From Providencia manganoxydans (GTDB lineage: Bacteria; Pseudomonadota; Gammaproteobacteria; Enterobacterales; Enterobacteriaceae), in NCBI RefSeq assembly GCF_016618195.1, contig NZ_CP067099.1, positions 1,426,001-1,490,000 of the forward strand: a DNA stretch of 64,000 nucleotides. Reading direction: 5' to 3'. Shown here piece after piece: positions 9,046 to 19,896 of this stretch (the stretch's first letter is position 1; the number at the start of each line of letters is the position of its first letter). The position numbers were made by a program, and so were the translations under genes. Below the pieces are notes generated by a model. The model did not search any database. It saw nothing but the letters and a program-made list of their open reading frames with translations, and was not told where the DNA came from.

Positions 9046-9291
9046 ATGGGATTCTCTGATGCAGAAAAACAATGTTTACTAGCGGTAAAAGGGGTTGGTC
9101 CTACCGTGATTAGTCGTCTTGAGCAAATGGGGTTTTCATCATTATTGCAGTTAAGTGAAGCATCTTATGACGAAATTTTAATTTCTGGAGCTGCTTTAAC
9201 CGGATCAAGCTGTTGGAAGAATAGTCCTCAAGCAAAAAAAGCTGTTGAAGGAGCTATAGAGGCGGCACGGCATTCACTGAAAGAGAAATAG
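9046..9291 (+). CDS. Small helix-hairpin-helix domain protein
   Basis: An 81-residue cytoplasmic protein. Its N-terminal half is a helix-hairpin-helix motif (LLAVKGVGPTVISRLEQMGF, residues 11-30), the non-specific DNA-backbone-binding element seen in RuvA, ComEA and many repair proteins. The C-terminal part is a short helical tail rich in Ala and Lys. TAGGCG precedes the ATG at a plausible distance. A stand-alone HhH protein of this size is known from related enterobacteria but has no assigned function that I can recall. DNA binding is inferred from the motif. Confidence 0.65.
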   Translation: MGFSDAEKQCLLAVKGVGPTVISRLEQMGFSSLLQLSEASYDEILISGAALTGSSCWKNSPQAKKAVEGAIEAARHSLKEK

Positions 9292-9418
9292 ATCTAAAGA
9301 CATAATTAAAAGATTATCTCTGTTATTTTTAATTAATACTTAGCCGCTGTTTTTACATGAAAGACTAAGTAATTTGATTTACGATTAGCGAAATCAAATT
9401 ACTTATATTTTTATAACT

Positions 9419-9778
9419 ATGTTTAATAAAATGGTAAAGTTTATTTTATGTATGGTTATCATGGCAGTAGCCAGCACAGAAGAGGTAAATTATTTTCCTG
9501 ATCAATGTGAAAGTTATAAAGGAATGCCAAAGAAAATTGCTGCTATTACATTTGCTGAACGAAAAATCACTCAACAGTCAGAATATTTAATCACGTTATT
9601 TGATGGGCCTACGGTAACGAAAAGAATTCCAGTTTTAGGGTTAAGGGGAGGGGATTATAACAAGAAAATGTTTGGTATCATTGAAATGGCATTCTCAACA
9701 GGGAGTCTTGTTACGATCCAGCACTGTGAGCAAGGAAACATTGCAGGATTGATGATCAGTTCTATCAATCAATTTTAA
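9419..9778 (+). CDS. Small putative exported protein of unknown function
   Basis: A 119-residue ORF with a typical signal-peptide-like start: K4/K7, then the hydrophobic stretch [12 protein letters not shown] with a plausible cleavage before TEEVN. The mature part has two cysteines (QCESY and QHCEQG) that could form a periplasmic disulfide, and a compact beta-rich pattern ([25 protein letters not shown]). No homologue is recognised with confidence. An internal ATG at 9431 is an alternative start that keeps the signal peptide; neither start has a good ribosome-binding site. It overlaps the 3' end of mutH (opposite strand) by 14 bases. Confidence 0.55.
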   Translation: MFNKMVKFILCMVIMAVASTEEVNYFPDQCESYKGMPKKIAAITFAERKITQQSEYLITLFDGPTVTKRIPVLGLRGGDYNKKMFGIIEMAFSTGSLVTIQHCEQGNIAGLMISSINQF

Positions 9779-10448
9779 AATGCCTTGCCAGAAGCGGAGC
9801 TGTAAAATCTTTTTTAAGGTAAAAACCTCTGGGAAGGGTCATGATCGTTTGGCCCGATTCACCAATCCCTTCTGTTAGGGCTTTGCTATTTGCCGCCTTG
9901 GGGCGTATTTGTAAAACCTGTCCATGCCGAGCAGTAATCGTTTCGACTTTTCCTAATACAATCAAATCCATCAGCTCTTCCCAATCTTGACGTAATAATT
10001 TTTCTTCCAAAGGAGATGGGCTCCACAATAATGGGCTTGCCACACGTCGCTCGGCAAGTGGTATTTGCCGTTCACCTTCGATAGGAAACCAGAGCACACG
10101 TGAAAGCTTACGATAGACATGACTATTTTCCCATGTTAACCCGCTATTGCCAGTGAGAGGAGCAACAGAAACAAAGGTTGTTTCAAGAGGTACGCCATGG
10201 CGATCTATAGGAATAGTTTTTAGTTCAACACCAATATTTGCAAAGTCTTGTTCTGGCTTACTCCCTGCGGTGGCACCTAAGAAGTACTCAAGCAGCATAC
10301 CAACCCAGCCTTTATCACGTTTTAGATCTGGAGGGATTGGTAAACCTGCATAGCTTGCTAGCTCGCCAAGTGTATAGCCTGCGAGAGCTTGTGCTCTAGC
10401 CATTAGCACAGATTCATTTTCAGGGGGTAAAGGTGGTGTAAATTGCAT
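9765..10448 (-). CDS. mutH: DNA mismatch repair endonuclease MutH
   Basis: Nicks the unmethylated strand at hemimethylated GATC sites after activation by MutS-MutL. The 227 residues match the family length (229 in E. coli). Typical stretches are [38 protein letters not shown] (active-site D/E-x-K region), [35 protein letters not shown] and [11 protein letters not shown]. The ATG at 10448 is chosen because [13 protein letters not shown] begins where relatives begin. An upstream GTG at 10481 would add 11 residues without homology. It implies Dam-directed repair. Confidence 0.95.
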   Translation of the reverse strand: MQFTPPLPPENESVLMARAQALAGYTLGELASYAGLPIPPDLKRDKGWVGMLLEYFLGATAGSKPEQDFANIGVELKTIPIDRHGVPLETTFVSVAPLTGNSGLTWENSHVYRKLSRVLWFPIEGERQIPLAERRVASPLLWSPSPLEEKLLRQDWEELMDLIVLGKVETITARHGQVLQIRPKAANSKALTEGIGESGQTIMTLPRGFYLKKDFTAPLLARHFKID

Positions 10449-10998
10449 AATGCGATGAAATAATAGCCAAAAAAAATCCACAAGGTATATTCAGTATATC
10501 ACTTTTTATAAGAGATTATTAATATATTGATATATAAGATAATAATTGCCTTTAATAAAAAAAATAAAACTAAAAAAAATAGGTTATTCACGTTCATCCC
10601 ATGCTAATCACAGGGTCATGCACTGAGTTATCCACAGGTTTATTGGATAACTGTGAAAAAATTTAATTACTGTGTGTATTTACAGCCTTGACTTCGTCAT
10701 TTTGTTGAGCTTCGTCACATAAAATGAGTAAGTTAAGTACATTACTTGTGGATAAATCATACATTGTTTGATCTTTGCTCACTTGAACTCCTAAACAAGG
10801 ATGATGAAAAGATAAACAGTGAATAACTTGCCTTAAATCGCGTTATCCTTATGATTTATTAGAGTTTAATAAAAATGGTTAGTTTGCTTAATTAATCCCT
10901 TTAAAGGATATACCCTGATTACTATCGTGTTGTTAACATAGATATCCACAGAAAAAGTGAATAACATCCTTATTATTCACTTACAATGTTTATAACTT
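10449..10998. other. mutH-sgrR intergenic region (550 bp)
   Basis: No ORF of note. The region is AT-rich and holds the DnaA-box cluster, the IHF-like site at 10520-10532 and the mutH promoter zone. In E. coli the gene on this side of mutH is rppH; here it is the 3' end of sgrR, so the neighbourhood has been rearranged while the box cluster stayed with mutH. Confidence 0.6.
10584..10981. promoter_or_regulatory. DnaA-box cluster upstream of mutH, probable DARS2 (DnaA-reactivating sequence)
   Basis: Two perfect DnaA boxes, TTATCCACA at 10628-10636 and its reverse TGTGGATAA at 10747-10755, plus ATTGGATAA at 10642-10650 facing the first box. Single-mismatch boxes lie at 10584-10592, 10818-10826, 10942-10950, 10956-10964 and 10973-10981. 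A perfect IHF-consensus match (TAATATATTGATA) is at 10520-10532. In E. coli, DARS2, which converts ADP-DnaA to ATP-DnaA-competent apo-DnaA, lies directly upstream of mutH and needs IHF and Fis. Position and head-to-head boxes support the call; function is inferred. Confidence 0.65.
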
Positions 10999-12678
10999 CT
11001 ATGATTTCTGTGTATTATCCTCAGTGGGTTTAAACCATGCAGATTTAAAATCGAACCAACCGAAAGTATTCATCCTTGCTCCACGCATGGTTTTTTGCCC
11101 TTGTAACTCTAACCAATGGTGGAAAATAGGATGGAATATCTGTGAATCAACAAGACTTTCACACCAAGACTCAACATTTAATTGTTGATTTCGCCATTTA
11201 ACGAGCTCTTCGTTTAACGAGTTACCTAAGCATTGACGTAAGAGTGGAATTTCGTACAAAGTAGCAAAAATAGAAAATTCCAGAGGTTTAAAAAAGTTAG
11301 CAGTGGCTAACCAAATATCACTTTCGACATCACCATTAAACCACGCTTGATAATCAACAATTTGTATTTTTAATTCAATGCCTTGTGATTTTAAAACGCG
11401 TTTCATGATCTGGCTAATCGCATAAAACTCATGGTGCTGTTGGTAAAAGGTGACGGTGAGCTGAGTAAGATCGGCTGGTTTTGGTAGCGGTGTTAGCATC
11501 TTACTGTGATGCCAATGAAGCAATAAGCCATAGGCAGGCGCCCAGTGCCGTTGATAAAAGGATTCACAATGAGCTAATAAATTTATTGGCGTCAAATAAC
11601 TGCACAGCCATTTACGGATATCACTGCGTTGAGAAAGCGAAGAGCGTTGATCCATCAACAAAAAGTAACAACCTTCCTCCATTCTGCTTTCTAGTGAATC
11701 ATTAGGTGTATTGTCACTGTCCATTTTTAATGTGGTACAAACCATTTGTTCAGAAAGCTCTGGTACGACCCAAATAGTCACTTCATCGAGTAGTGCACGA
11801 TAGCCAAAGTATCGCTCAAATGCGGTAATGGTAAGTTTTTGAGGTAAGTTTTTTTCGACGAGATAAGGTCCTGTACCAATAGGCAATTTATTAAAATTTT
11901 CAAGGCTTTCCCATTCTTTAGGTATGATAGCCGCATGAGGGCTACCTAATAATAATGGGAGCTGCTTATCTGGTGAACTTAACTGAATATCAATCACGTA
12001 AGGCAGTGGGGATGTAACAGATTTAATATGAGAAAATAGTGGCCAACAATGACTTAAGCGCATTAGTGAGCTAATAACGTCATCGACTAACATTTCTCGT
12101 CCATGATGAAAATAGATTGCTGGTCTTAAATAAAAGCGCCATTCGGTATCACTAATTGCTTGCCAATAATGAGCTATCCCATTTTCGACTTCCCCTTTTT
12201 CCTCATTTATATGGGTTAGCCCGTTAAAGATTTGGCTCATTAAATGAATTTCAGAGCGGCGTATTGGTGTTCCGGGCAGCAAATTAGGAAAATCACGATA
12301 ATAAATGATACGTAATAGGTTTTTGCCTTGGCGATAGCTTCTTTCCAGCTCAGAAAGCACCATTTGGCGAATAGTTTCTTTGTCACCGACTAGTGCGACT
12401 AATTTTTCAATACTTTCTTCTTTTAATAAGCGTTCAGCCTGAGCTTGTTGTAATTCTAATCCATTAACGTGAAAAAGTAGGGTAGATCGTTTACCTCGAC
12501 CAGCCTCAGCTTGCCAACTTAACCAGCCATGAGATTGCATATTATTGAGTAAAGTACGAACGTGACGACGAGAGCAAAACAGGGTGTCAGCAATATGTTG
12601 CAGTGTGGTTTCACTATCTTGCCCTTGAAAGTGCTGCCAGAGGCGAACAAATTGCGTTTGCAGGCGAGAATTAGACAT
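10999..12678 (-). CDS. sgrR: HTH-type transcriptional regulator SgrR
   Basis: Activator of the glucose-phosphate stress sRNA SgrS. The 559 residues (551 in E. coli) comprise an N-terminal winged-helix region (LQHIADTLFCSRRHVRTLLNNMQSHGWLSW, residues 25-55) and a C-terminal solute-binding-like (SBP_bac_5) domain with LRPAIYFHHGRE, LPLLLGSPHAAIIPKEW, PIGTGPY and the ending RGARMNTFGWFDFKSAWF, all close to E. coli SgrR. It is divergent from a short SgrS-like RNA, as expected. In E. coli, setA stands between sgrS and leuD; it is missing here. Confidence 0.94.
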   Translation of the reverse strand: MSNSRLQTQFVRLWQHFQGQDSETTLQHIADTLFCSRRHVRTLLNNMQSHGWLSWQAEAGRGKRSTLLFHVNGLELQQAQAERLLKEESIEKLVALVGDKETIRQMVLSELERSYRQGKNLLRIIYYRDFPNLLPGTPIRRSEIHLMSQIFNGLTHINEEKGEVENGIAHYWQAISDTEWRFYLRPAIYFHHGREMLVDDVISSLMRLSHCWPLFSHIKSVTSPLPYVIDIQLSSPDKQLPLLLGSPHAAIIPKEWESLENFNKLPIGTGPYLVEKNLPQKLTITAFERYFGYRALLDEVTIWVVPELSEQMVCTTLKMDSDNTPNDSLESRMEEGCYFLLMDQRSSLSQRSDIRKWLCSYLTPINLLAHCESFYQRHWAPAYGLLLHWHHSKMLTPLPKPADLTQLTVTFYQQHHEFYAISQIMKRVLKSQGIELKIQIVDYQAWFNGDVESDIWLATANFFKPLEFSIFATLYEIPLLRQCLGNSLNEELVKWRNQQLNVESWCESLVDSQIFHPIFHHWLELQGQKTMRGARMNTFGWFDFKSAWFKPTEDNTQKS

Positions 12679-12744
12679 AAAAGGGGAACTCCGGCAATGA
12701 TTTCATCAATTTTTATTTCCTAATATCCCATTGATAATAGGTAC

Positions 12745-12844
12745 TAGTAAGTAGCTCGTTAGGTCTGCTAGTTAGCAGGCCGACTCCCCGAATTATTGAG
12801 TAATGGTAATTTACCAGCCGACAGCTTAGGTTATCGGCTTTTTT
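12745..12844 (+). ncRNA. sgrS: Probable SgrS small RNA, short form without SgrT
   Basis: It lies divergent to sgrR, exactly where SgrS is expected. The 3' part TTGAGTAATGGTAATTTACC resembles the E. coli ptsG-pairing region (GAGTATTGGTGTAAAATCACC) and is followed by the terminator stem AGCCGA/TCGGCT and a T-run. A 5' stem-loop (GGTCTGCT, loop AGTT, AGCAGGCC, 12762-12781) precedes it. GATAAT at 12733-12738 is a possible -10, so the 5' end near 12745 is approximate. At about 100 nt it has no room for the SgrT peptide of E. coli SgrS (227 nt). Family assignment is an inference from position and the seed. Confidence 0.65.
12816..12844 (+). terminator. Terminator of the SgrS-like RNA
   Basis: AGCCGA (12816-12821) pairs with TCGGCT (12834-12839), followed by a run of T to 12844. 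Such a U-tail also serves Hfq binding in sRNAs of this type. Confidence 0.75.
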
Positions 12845-12944
12845 ATTGTTTTTTACCATGGCACTTTCTTTTCTAATAATACAAAAACAATAGGGATGGC
12901 TTGAGATTAGATTAGCATGTAATGAAAAGCTTGTTCACTATTTA

Positions 12945-12978
12945 AAAACAAAAACGCCTGCAATCATTGCAGGCGTTT
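12945..12978 (-). terminator. Rho-independent terminator of the leuABCD operon
   Basis: Near-perfect inverted repeat AAACGCCTGCAAT/ATTGCAGGCGTTT (12952-12978). Read on the minus strand it is followed by TTTTTGTTTTT. It lies 20 bases after the leuD stop. Confidence 0.85.
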
Positions 12979-12997
12979 GGTAGTTGAAACTTAATCG

Positions 12998-13600
12998 TTA
13001 ACGCATAAACGAAGGGAGTTTTTGTTCATATTGGCTAATTTGCTCTGCATGTTGCAATGTCAAACCAATACTATCAAGGCCATTCATCATGCAATGGCGG
13101 CGGAAACTATCAATCTCAAAATGATAAGTTTTATCGCCAGCTTTCACGGTTTGATTTTCTAAATCGACTGTGAATTGGCATCCTTCATGCTGCTGCACAT
13201 AATTAAACATTTCGTCGACTTCTTGTTCGCTCAATTTAATTGGTAATAACTGATTATTAAACGAGTTGCCATAAAAGATATCGGCAAAACTTGGTGCAAT
13301 CACCACTTGAATACCAAAATCGGTTAGTGCCCAAGGAGCATGTTCCCTTGATGAGCCGCAACCAAAGTTTTCACGAGCCAATAGAATACTTGCGCCTTTG
13401 AATACCGGTTTATTTAAGACGAAATCTGGGTTAGGTTGTTGGCCTGCATCATCTAAAAAACGCCAGTCATTAAACAAATGTTGGCCGAAACCAGTACGAG
13501 TCACTTTCTGCAAAAACTGTTTAGGGATAATTGCATCTGTATCGACATTTGCAGCATCTAAAGGTGCGACAATACCAGTATGAGTAATCAATTTTTCCAT
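12998..13600 (-). CDS. leuD: 3-isopropylmalate dehydratase small subunit
   Basis: With LeuC forms isopropylmalate isomerase, which converts 2-isopropylmalate to 3-isopropylmalate in leucine synthesis. The 200 residues match the family length. Aconitase swivel-domain signatures are [12 protein letters not shown] and [15 protein letters not shown]. It is the last gene of leuABCD, 12 bases after leuC, and is followed by the operon terminator. Confidence 0.97.
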   Translation of the reverse strand: MEKLITHTGIVAPLDAANVDTDAIIPKQFLQKVTRTGFGQHLFNDWRFLDDAGQQPNPDFVLNKPVFKGASILLARENFGCGSSREHAPWALTDFGIQVVIAPSFADIFYGNSFNNQLLPIKLSEQEVDEMFNYVQQHEGCQFTVDLENQTVKAGDKTYHFEIDSFRRHCMMNGLDSIGLTLQHAEQISQYEQKLPSFMR

Positions 13601-13612
13601 TTCATGTCTCCT

Positions 13613-15016
13613 TTAGGCTTGAATATCACGTACATCAGCAAAGTGACCATTGATCGCTGCTGCTGCTGCCATCGCAGGGCTGACTAAGTGAGTGCGACCA
13701 GCTCGGCCTTGGCGGCCTTCAAAGTTACGATTACTGGTGGATGCACAACGCTCACCCGGGTTTAAACGGTCATTGTTCATTGCAAGGCACATAGAGCAAC
13801 CCGGTAAACGCCATTCAAAGCCAGCTTCGATAAAGATTTTATCTAAACCCTCTTGTTCTGCTTGTGCTTTAACTGGACCAGAGCCAGGGACGACAATGGC
13901 TTGCACACCCGCAGCGACTTTTTTGCCTTTTGCGATTGCCGCAGCTGCACGCAAATCTTCAATACGAGAGTTGGTGCAAGAACCGATAAACACTTTGTCA
14001 ATTTTCACATCAGATAATTTAATACCTGATTCTAATCCCATATAAGCTAACGCTTTTTCCGCAGAGGCACGTTCGACAGGATCACTGAATGATTCAGGTG
14101 CTGGGATTGGTTGATTAATGGCAATTACTTGACCTGGGTTTGTTCCCCAAGTGACTTGAGGTTCAATGTCGCTAGCTTGTAACGTGACGACTTTATCAAA
14201 CTGGGCATCATCATCCGTTTTTAACGTTTTCCAATAGGCAACAGCCTCATCCCATTCAGTGCCTTTCGGGGCAAATTGGCGTCCTTTCATGTAATTGAAG
14301 GTGGTTTCATCGGGTGCAATGATCCCCGCTTTTGCTCCTAATTCGATAGCCATATTACACACTGTCATACGGCCTTCCATGCTGAGGTTTTCGATAGCTT
14401 CGCCACAAAATTCAACAATATAGCCTGTTCCGCCTGCGCTACCTGTTTTACCGATAATAGCCAATACGATGTCTTTTGCTGTAATTCCAGCAGGGGCTTT
14501 GCCGACAACTTCAATTTTCATTGTTTTGGCACGCGCTTGTTTCAAGGTTTGCGTTGCCATAACATGTTCAACTTCAGATGTACCGATCCCGAAAGCTAAA
14601 GCACCGAATGCACCATGTGTTGCGGTATGTGAGTCACCACAAACAATCGTCATACCCGGCAAGGTGATACCTTGCTCAGGTCCCATAACATGGACGATCC
14701 CTTGATAAGGGTGGTTGAGGTCGTATAACGTGACGCCAAATTCTTCACAGTTTTTCATCAGTTCTTGCATTTGGATCCGCGCCATATCACCACATGCATT
14801 GATATCTTTGGTCTGCGTAGAGACGTTATGATCCATAGTGGCGAATGTTTTGCTTGGCTGATGCAATGGGCGATTCTTTGTTCTTAAACCATCAAAGGCT
14901 TGAGGTGAGGTCACTTCATGAACCAAATGACGATCGATATAAATAAGAGGTGTCTCGTTGTCAACTTCACGGACAACGTGGGCATCATATAATTTTTGAT
15001 ATAAAGTTTTAGCCAT
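13613..15016 (-). CDS. leuC: 3-isopropylmalate dehydratase large subunit
   Basis: Iron-sulfur (aconitase-family) subunit of isopropylmalate isomerase. With the start at 15016 ([17 protein letters not shown]) it has 467 residues, against 466 in E. coli. The 4Fe-4S cysteines are visible in [12 protein letters not shown] and [11 protein letters not shown], with [18 protein letters not shown] as a family signature. The frame is open 99 bases further upstream, but that part overlaps leuB and is not conserved. AGGGGTG precedes the chosen ATG. Confidence 0.97.
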   Translation of the reverse strand: MAKTLYQKLYDAHVVREVDNETPLIYIDRHLVHEVTSPQAFDGLRTKNRPLHQPSKTFATMDHNVSTQTKDINACGDMARIQMQELMKNCEEFGVTLYDLNHPYQGIVHVMGPEQGITLPGMTIVCGDSHTATHGAFGALAFGIGTSEVEHVMATQTLKQARAKTMKIEVVGKAPAGITAKDIVLAIIGKTGSAGGTGYIVEFCGEAIENLSMEGRMTVCNMAIELGAKAGIIAPDETTFNYMKGRQFAPKGTEWDEAVAYWKTLKTDDDAQFDKVVTLQASDIEPQVTWGTNPGQVIAINQPIPAPESFSDPVERASAEKALAYMGLESGIKLSDVKIDKVFIGSCTNSRIEDLRAAAAIAKGKKVAAGVQAIVVPGSGPVKAQAEQEGLDKIFIEAGFEWRLPGCSMCLAMNNDRLNPGERCASTSNRNFEGRQGRAGRTHLVSPAMAAAAAINGHFADVRDIQA

Positions 15017-15017
15017 G

Positions 15018-17692
<2,675 letters not shown>

Positions 17693-17751
17693 GTTGTGTT
17701 CCTCTTTAAATACAGAATTTTATCGTTATATTTTTGCGGTGCCGGCAGGCA

Positions 17752-17778
17752 TAAAAAAACCCGCGGCTGGCGCGGGTT
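17752..17778 (-). terminator. leu operon attenuator terminator
   Basis: AACCCGCG and CGCGGGTT (17758-17778) form a GC-rich stem. On the minus strand it is followed by a T-run (17752-17759). It lies between leuL and leuA, as expected for ribosome-mediated attenuation by charged leucine tRNA. Confidence 0.9.
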
Positions 17779-17800
17779 CTTTATGTTTCTGGACTGCGTG

Positions 17801-17878
17801 TTACCTTCCGTCCACAAGCATACCGCGCACATTGGATGCGAGTAGTAGTAGGCTTAGTAGGCGGATAGAAATTGTCAT
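17801..17878 (-). CDS. leuL: leu operon leader peptide
   Basis: A 25-residue peptide MTISIRLLSLLLLASNVRG followed by MLVDGR, with a run of four Leu codons and two more just before it (seven Leu in all). The E. coli LeuL also has four consecutive Leu. Ribosome stalling on these codons when leucyl-tRNA is scarce prevents the attenuator at 17752-17778 from forming. The stop is at 17801-17803, 22 bases before the attenuator stem. Confidence 0.9.
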   Translation of the reverse strand: MTISIRLLSLLLLASNVRGMLVDGR

Positions 17879-17920
17879 TTACGCGGTCTCTAAAATTTGT
17901 TTTTCATCAAGATATATTTA

Positions 17921-17949
17921 TTGATACGTGATCTTTTCTTTGCTGTCAA
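17921..17949 (-). promoter_or_regulatory. Probable leu operon sigma-70 promoter
   Basis: On the minus strand, TTGACA (17949-17944), a 17-base spacer, then TATCAA (17926-17921). The predicted start is near 17914, about 36 bases before leuL. Confidence 0.6.
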
Positions 17950-18584
17950 CTTTAGATTTTTGTCGTAAATTTTGCGAATTATGAATCATTATCAATACTT
18001 AGTGATTGTGACTAATTTCTAAATTTTTAGTGATGTTTTTCCCTATATTTTGGTCATAAAGCAGGGGTAAAATTCTTTTCATGAAATGTCGAGGTAAAAA
18101 CATAGCATAAACTGATTGTTTTGGGTGTTTTTTGCGCGATTTTGCGATGTGAATAAAGCGATAAAGTGAGAAATAGAAATAGGCTTGAATTATAGTTTTC
18201 AATCAATAAATTATTCGGTAAATGAATAATTTATAATTAATCTGATAATGAGAATGTTTCGGTAAAGCTGATCATATTTATTATGATTTATTTTAAAAAT
18301 TGTTTTATTATTTTGGGGTTAACAATAGTAGTTTTAAATGAATGAGTAATATTCATTTAATATATGAATACCTTCGCTTCTTATTACAGCTTATATTGTA
18401 TCATCAAATCTATAAGTTATATAATTAGAGCGTCGTTTTATAAATGCAGGGAACGCAGAATAGCTTATTATGTATAAGTTGTTTGAAAAATAATATTTAA
18501 TGAATTTATGCATCTATTAAATAAGTTATAGGTATATGAATTGTCATTAATTAAAAATGATAAATATCTTTATTGGAGTAAAGA
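17950..18584. other. leuL-leuO intergenic region
   Basis: A long AT-rich gap between divergent leuL and leuO, as in other enterobacteria, where it is a target of H-NS and LeuO. A perfect 11-bp inverted repeat (ATAAATTATTC/GAATAATTTAT, 18206-18234, 7-base loop) could be a regulator site or a hairpin. No gene is seen. TTGGAG at 18572-18577 is the leuO ribosome-binding site. Confidence 0.5.
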
Positions 18585-19538
18585 ATGATTGATTTTGATA
18601 CAGTTTCACCAACAAAAAAAGAGAATAGTGATATTCATCTAAGAAACGTAGACTTAAATTTACTGACAGTCTTTGATGTTGTAATGCAAATGCAAAATGT
18701 GACTAAAGCAGCACAAATTTTGGGGATGTCACAACCTGCGGTAAGTAATGCAGTATCTCGTTTAAAATCAATGTTTAATGATGAGCTTTTTGTTCGTTAC
18801 GGTAGAGGGATCCAACCGACATCACGTGCTAAGCAATTATTTGGTCCTATTAGACAAGCCTTACAATTAGTTCATAATGAACTACCCGGAGCCTCTTTTG
18901 ATCCCCTGATTAGCGAAAGGATTTTTAATTTAGCGATTTGCTCCCCTCTAGATATTCGCTTAGCGGCAATTGTTGTCGAAAAGTTTAAAGAAATATCACC
19001 TAATATTAATATAGTTATTCATGGTTTCTTAGATAATAACATTGAACATAAACTAAAATATCAAGAAACAGATTTTTCGATAAGCTACAATAAGCTCGGT
19101 AAAAACGAATATCAACATCAAATTATCTTTAATGATGAAGCTGTTTTAGTGGTGGCCAATAACCATCCTTATATTGGAAATAGCATCACGCTTGAAGAGT
19201 TAGTAAACGAAAAACATGCAGTTATGTCTATGGATAATATTGGTTCATTTAGTCATTTATATTATTCTAATACTGATTTATCACAAACAATTAGTTATCA
19301 AGGAATCAATTTACACAGTGTGCTAAATATGGTGTCACAAACTAATTTAGTCGCTATTGTACCTAAATGGTTGGTTGAGCATGCAGATAATAAATTCCCT
19401 GTTCGCACAGTGGCCTTGCCTTGGGCTGACAATACACGTCCATGTTATTTAACATGGCATGAGTCAACGTCTCGCGATAAAGGGCATCAATGGATGAAAT
19501 CACGAATTTGTCAGCTTATTACAGAATCATCAATCTAG
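18585..19538 (+). CDS. leuO: LysR-type transcriptional regulator LeuO
   Basis: Global regulator that counteracts H-NS silencing and affects stress, bgl/cas-type and virulence genes in related bacteria. The 317 residues (314 in E. coli) have the N-terminal winged helix-turn-helix (VTKAAQILGMSQPAVSNAVSRLK, about residues 38-60) after the diagnostic LRNVDLNLLTVFDVVMQ, followed by a LysR substrate domain. Its place divergent from leuL and upstream of ilvI is the conserved LeuO position. Confidence 0.93.
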   Translation: MIDFDTVSPTKKENSDIHLRNVDLNLLTVFDVVMQMQNVTKAAQILGMSQPAVSNAVSRLKSMFNDELFVRYGRGIQPTSRAKQLFGPIRQALQLVHNELPGASFDPLISERIFNLAICSPLDIRLAAIVVEKFKEISPNINIVIHGFLDNNIEHKLKYQETDFSISYNKLGKNEYQHQIIFNDEAVLVVANNHPYIGNSITLEELVNEKHAVMSMDNIGSFSHLYYSNTDLSQTISYQGINLHSVLNMVSQTNLVAIVPKWLVEHADNKFPVRTVALPWADNTRPCYLTWHESTSRDKGHQWMKSRICQLITESSI

Positions 19539-19560
19539 GCTTACTGCTGATTAACCCTTC

Positions 19561-19720
19561 TTATACTGTTTAATTAAAATTTACTTAAGGTGCGGCTAGG
19601 TAATCTGTGAATGAGGTGCTAGGGGCATACACAGTATGTGATGAATAGCGCATGAACCTAGTCGCCATACCTTAATTAAAAGTGTTGTAACAGGTCGTAT
19701 TATGAGAGTAACTCGTCAGA
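19561..19720. repeat. ERIC-family element downstream of leuO, diverged
   Basis: TTATACTGTTTAATTAAAAT at the left, then a centre (GTGAATGAGGTGCTAGGGGC, then CAGTATGTGATGAATAGCGC) that matches the ERIC core layout, and a right side near CCATACCTTAATTAAAAGTG. The remaining part of the 358-bp gap to the next gene shows nothing I can name. Confidence 0.6.
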
Positions 19721-19896
19721 GTGAAATACAATAGTGGGTTTTGTTAAGCCAATAACATTTGCATAATCTTTACATAATACCTCTTTCCTCGCTCCTTTTT
19801 AGTCTATACACTCCAAGTATTCAGCTAACAGTTGTAAGCTGAAATAATTAACTTACGAAGTGTCTTGTGACTTTGCCGAATCACTTCAGTTAACAA

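Noticed and set aside
10584..10981. DnaA-box cluster considered as a replication origin (oriC)
   Set aside because: No neighbouring mnmG, mioC, dnaA or rnpA-type genes and no GATC-rich unwinding element; the position upstream of mutH fits DARS2 better.
17950..18584. Search for a tRNA or sRNA gene in the leuL-leuO gap
   Set aside because: No cloverleaf-compatible segment and no stem with a T-tract was found; only an AT-rich 11-bp inverted repeat.
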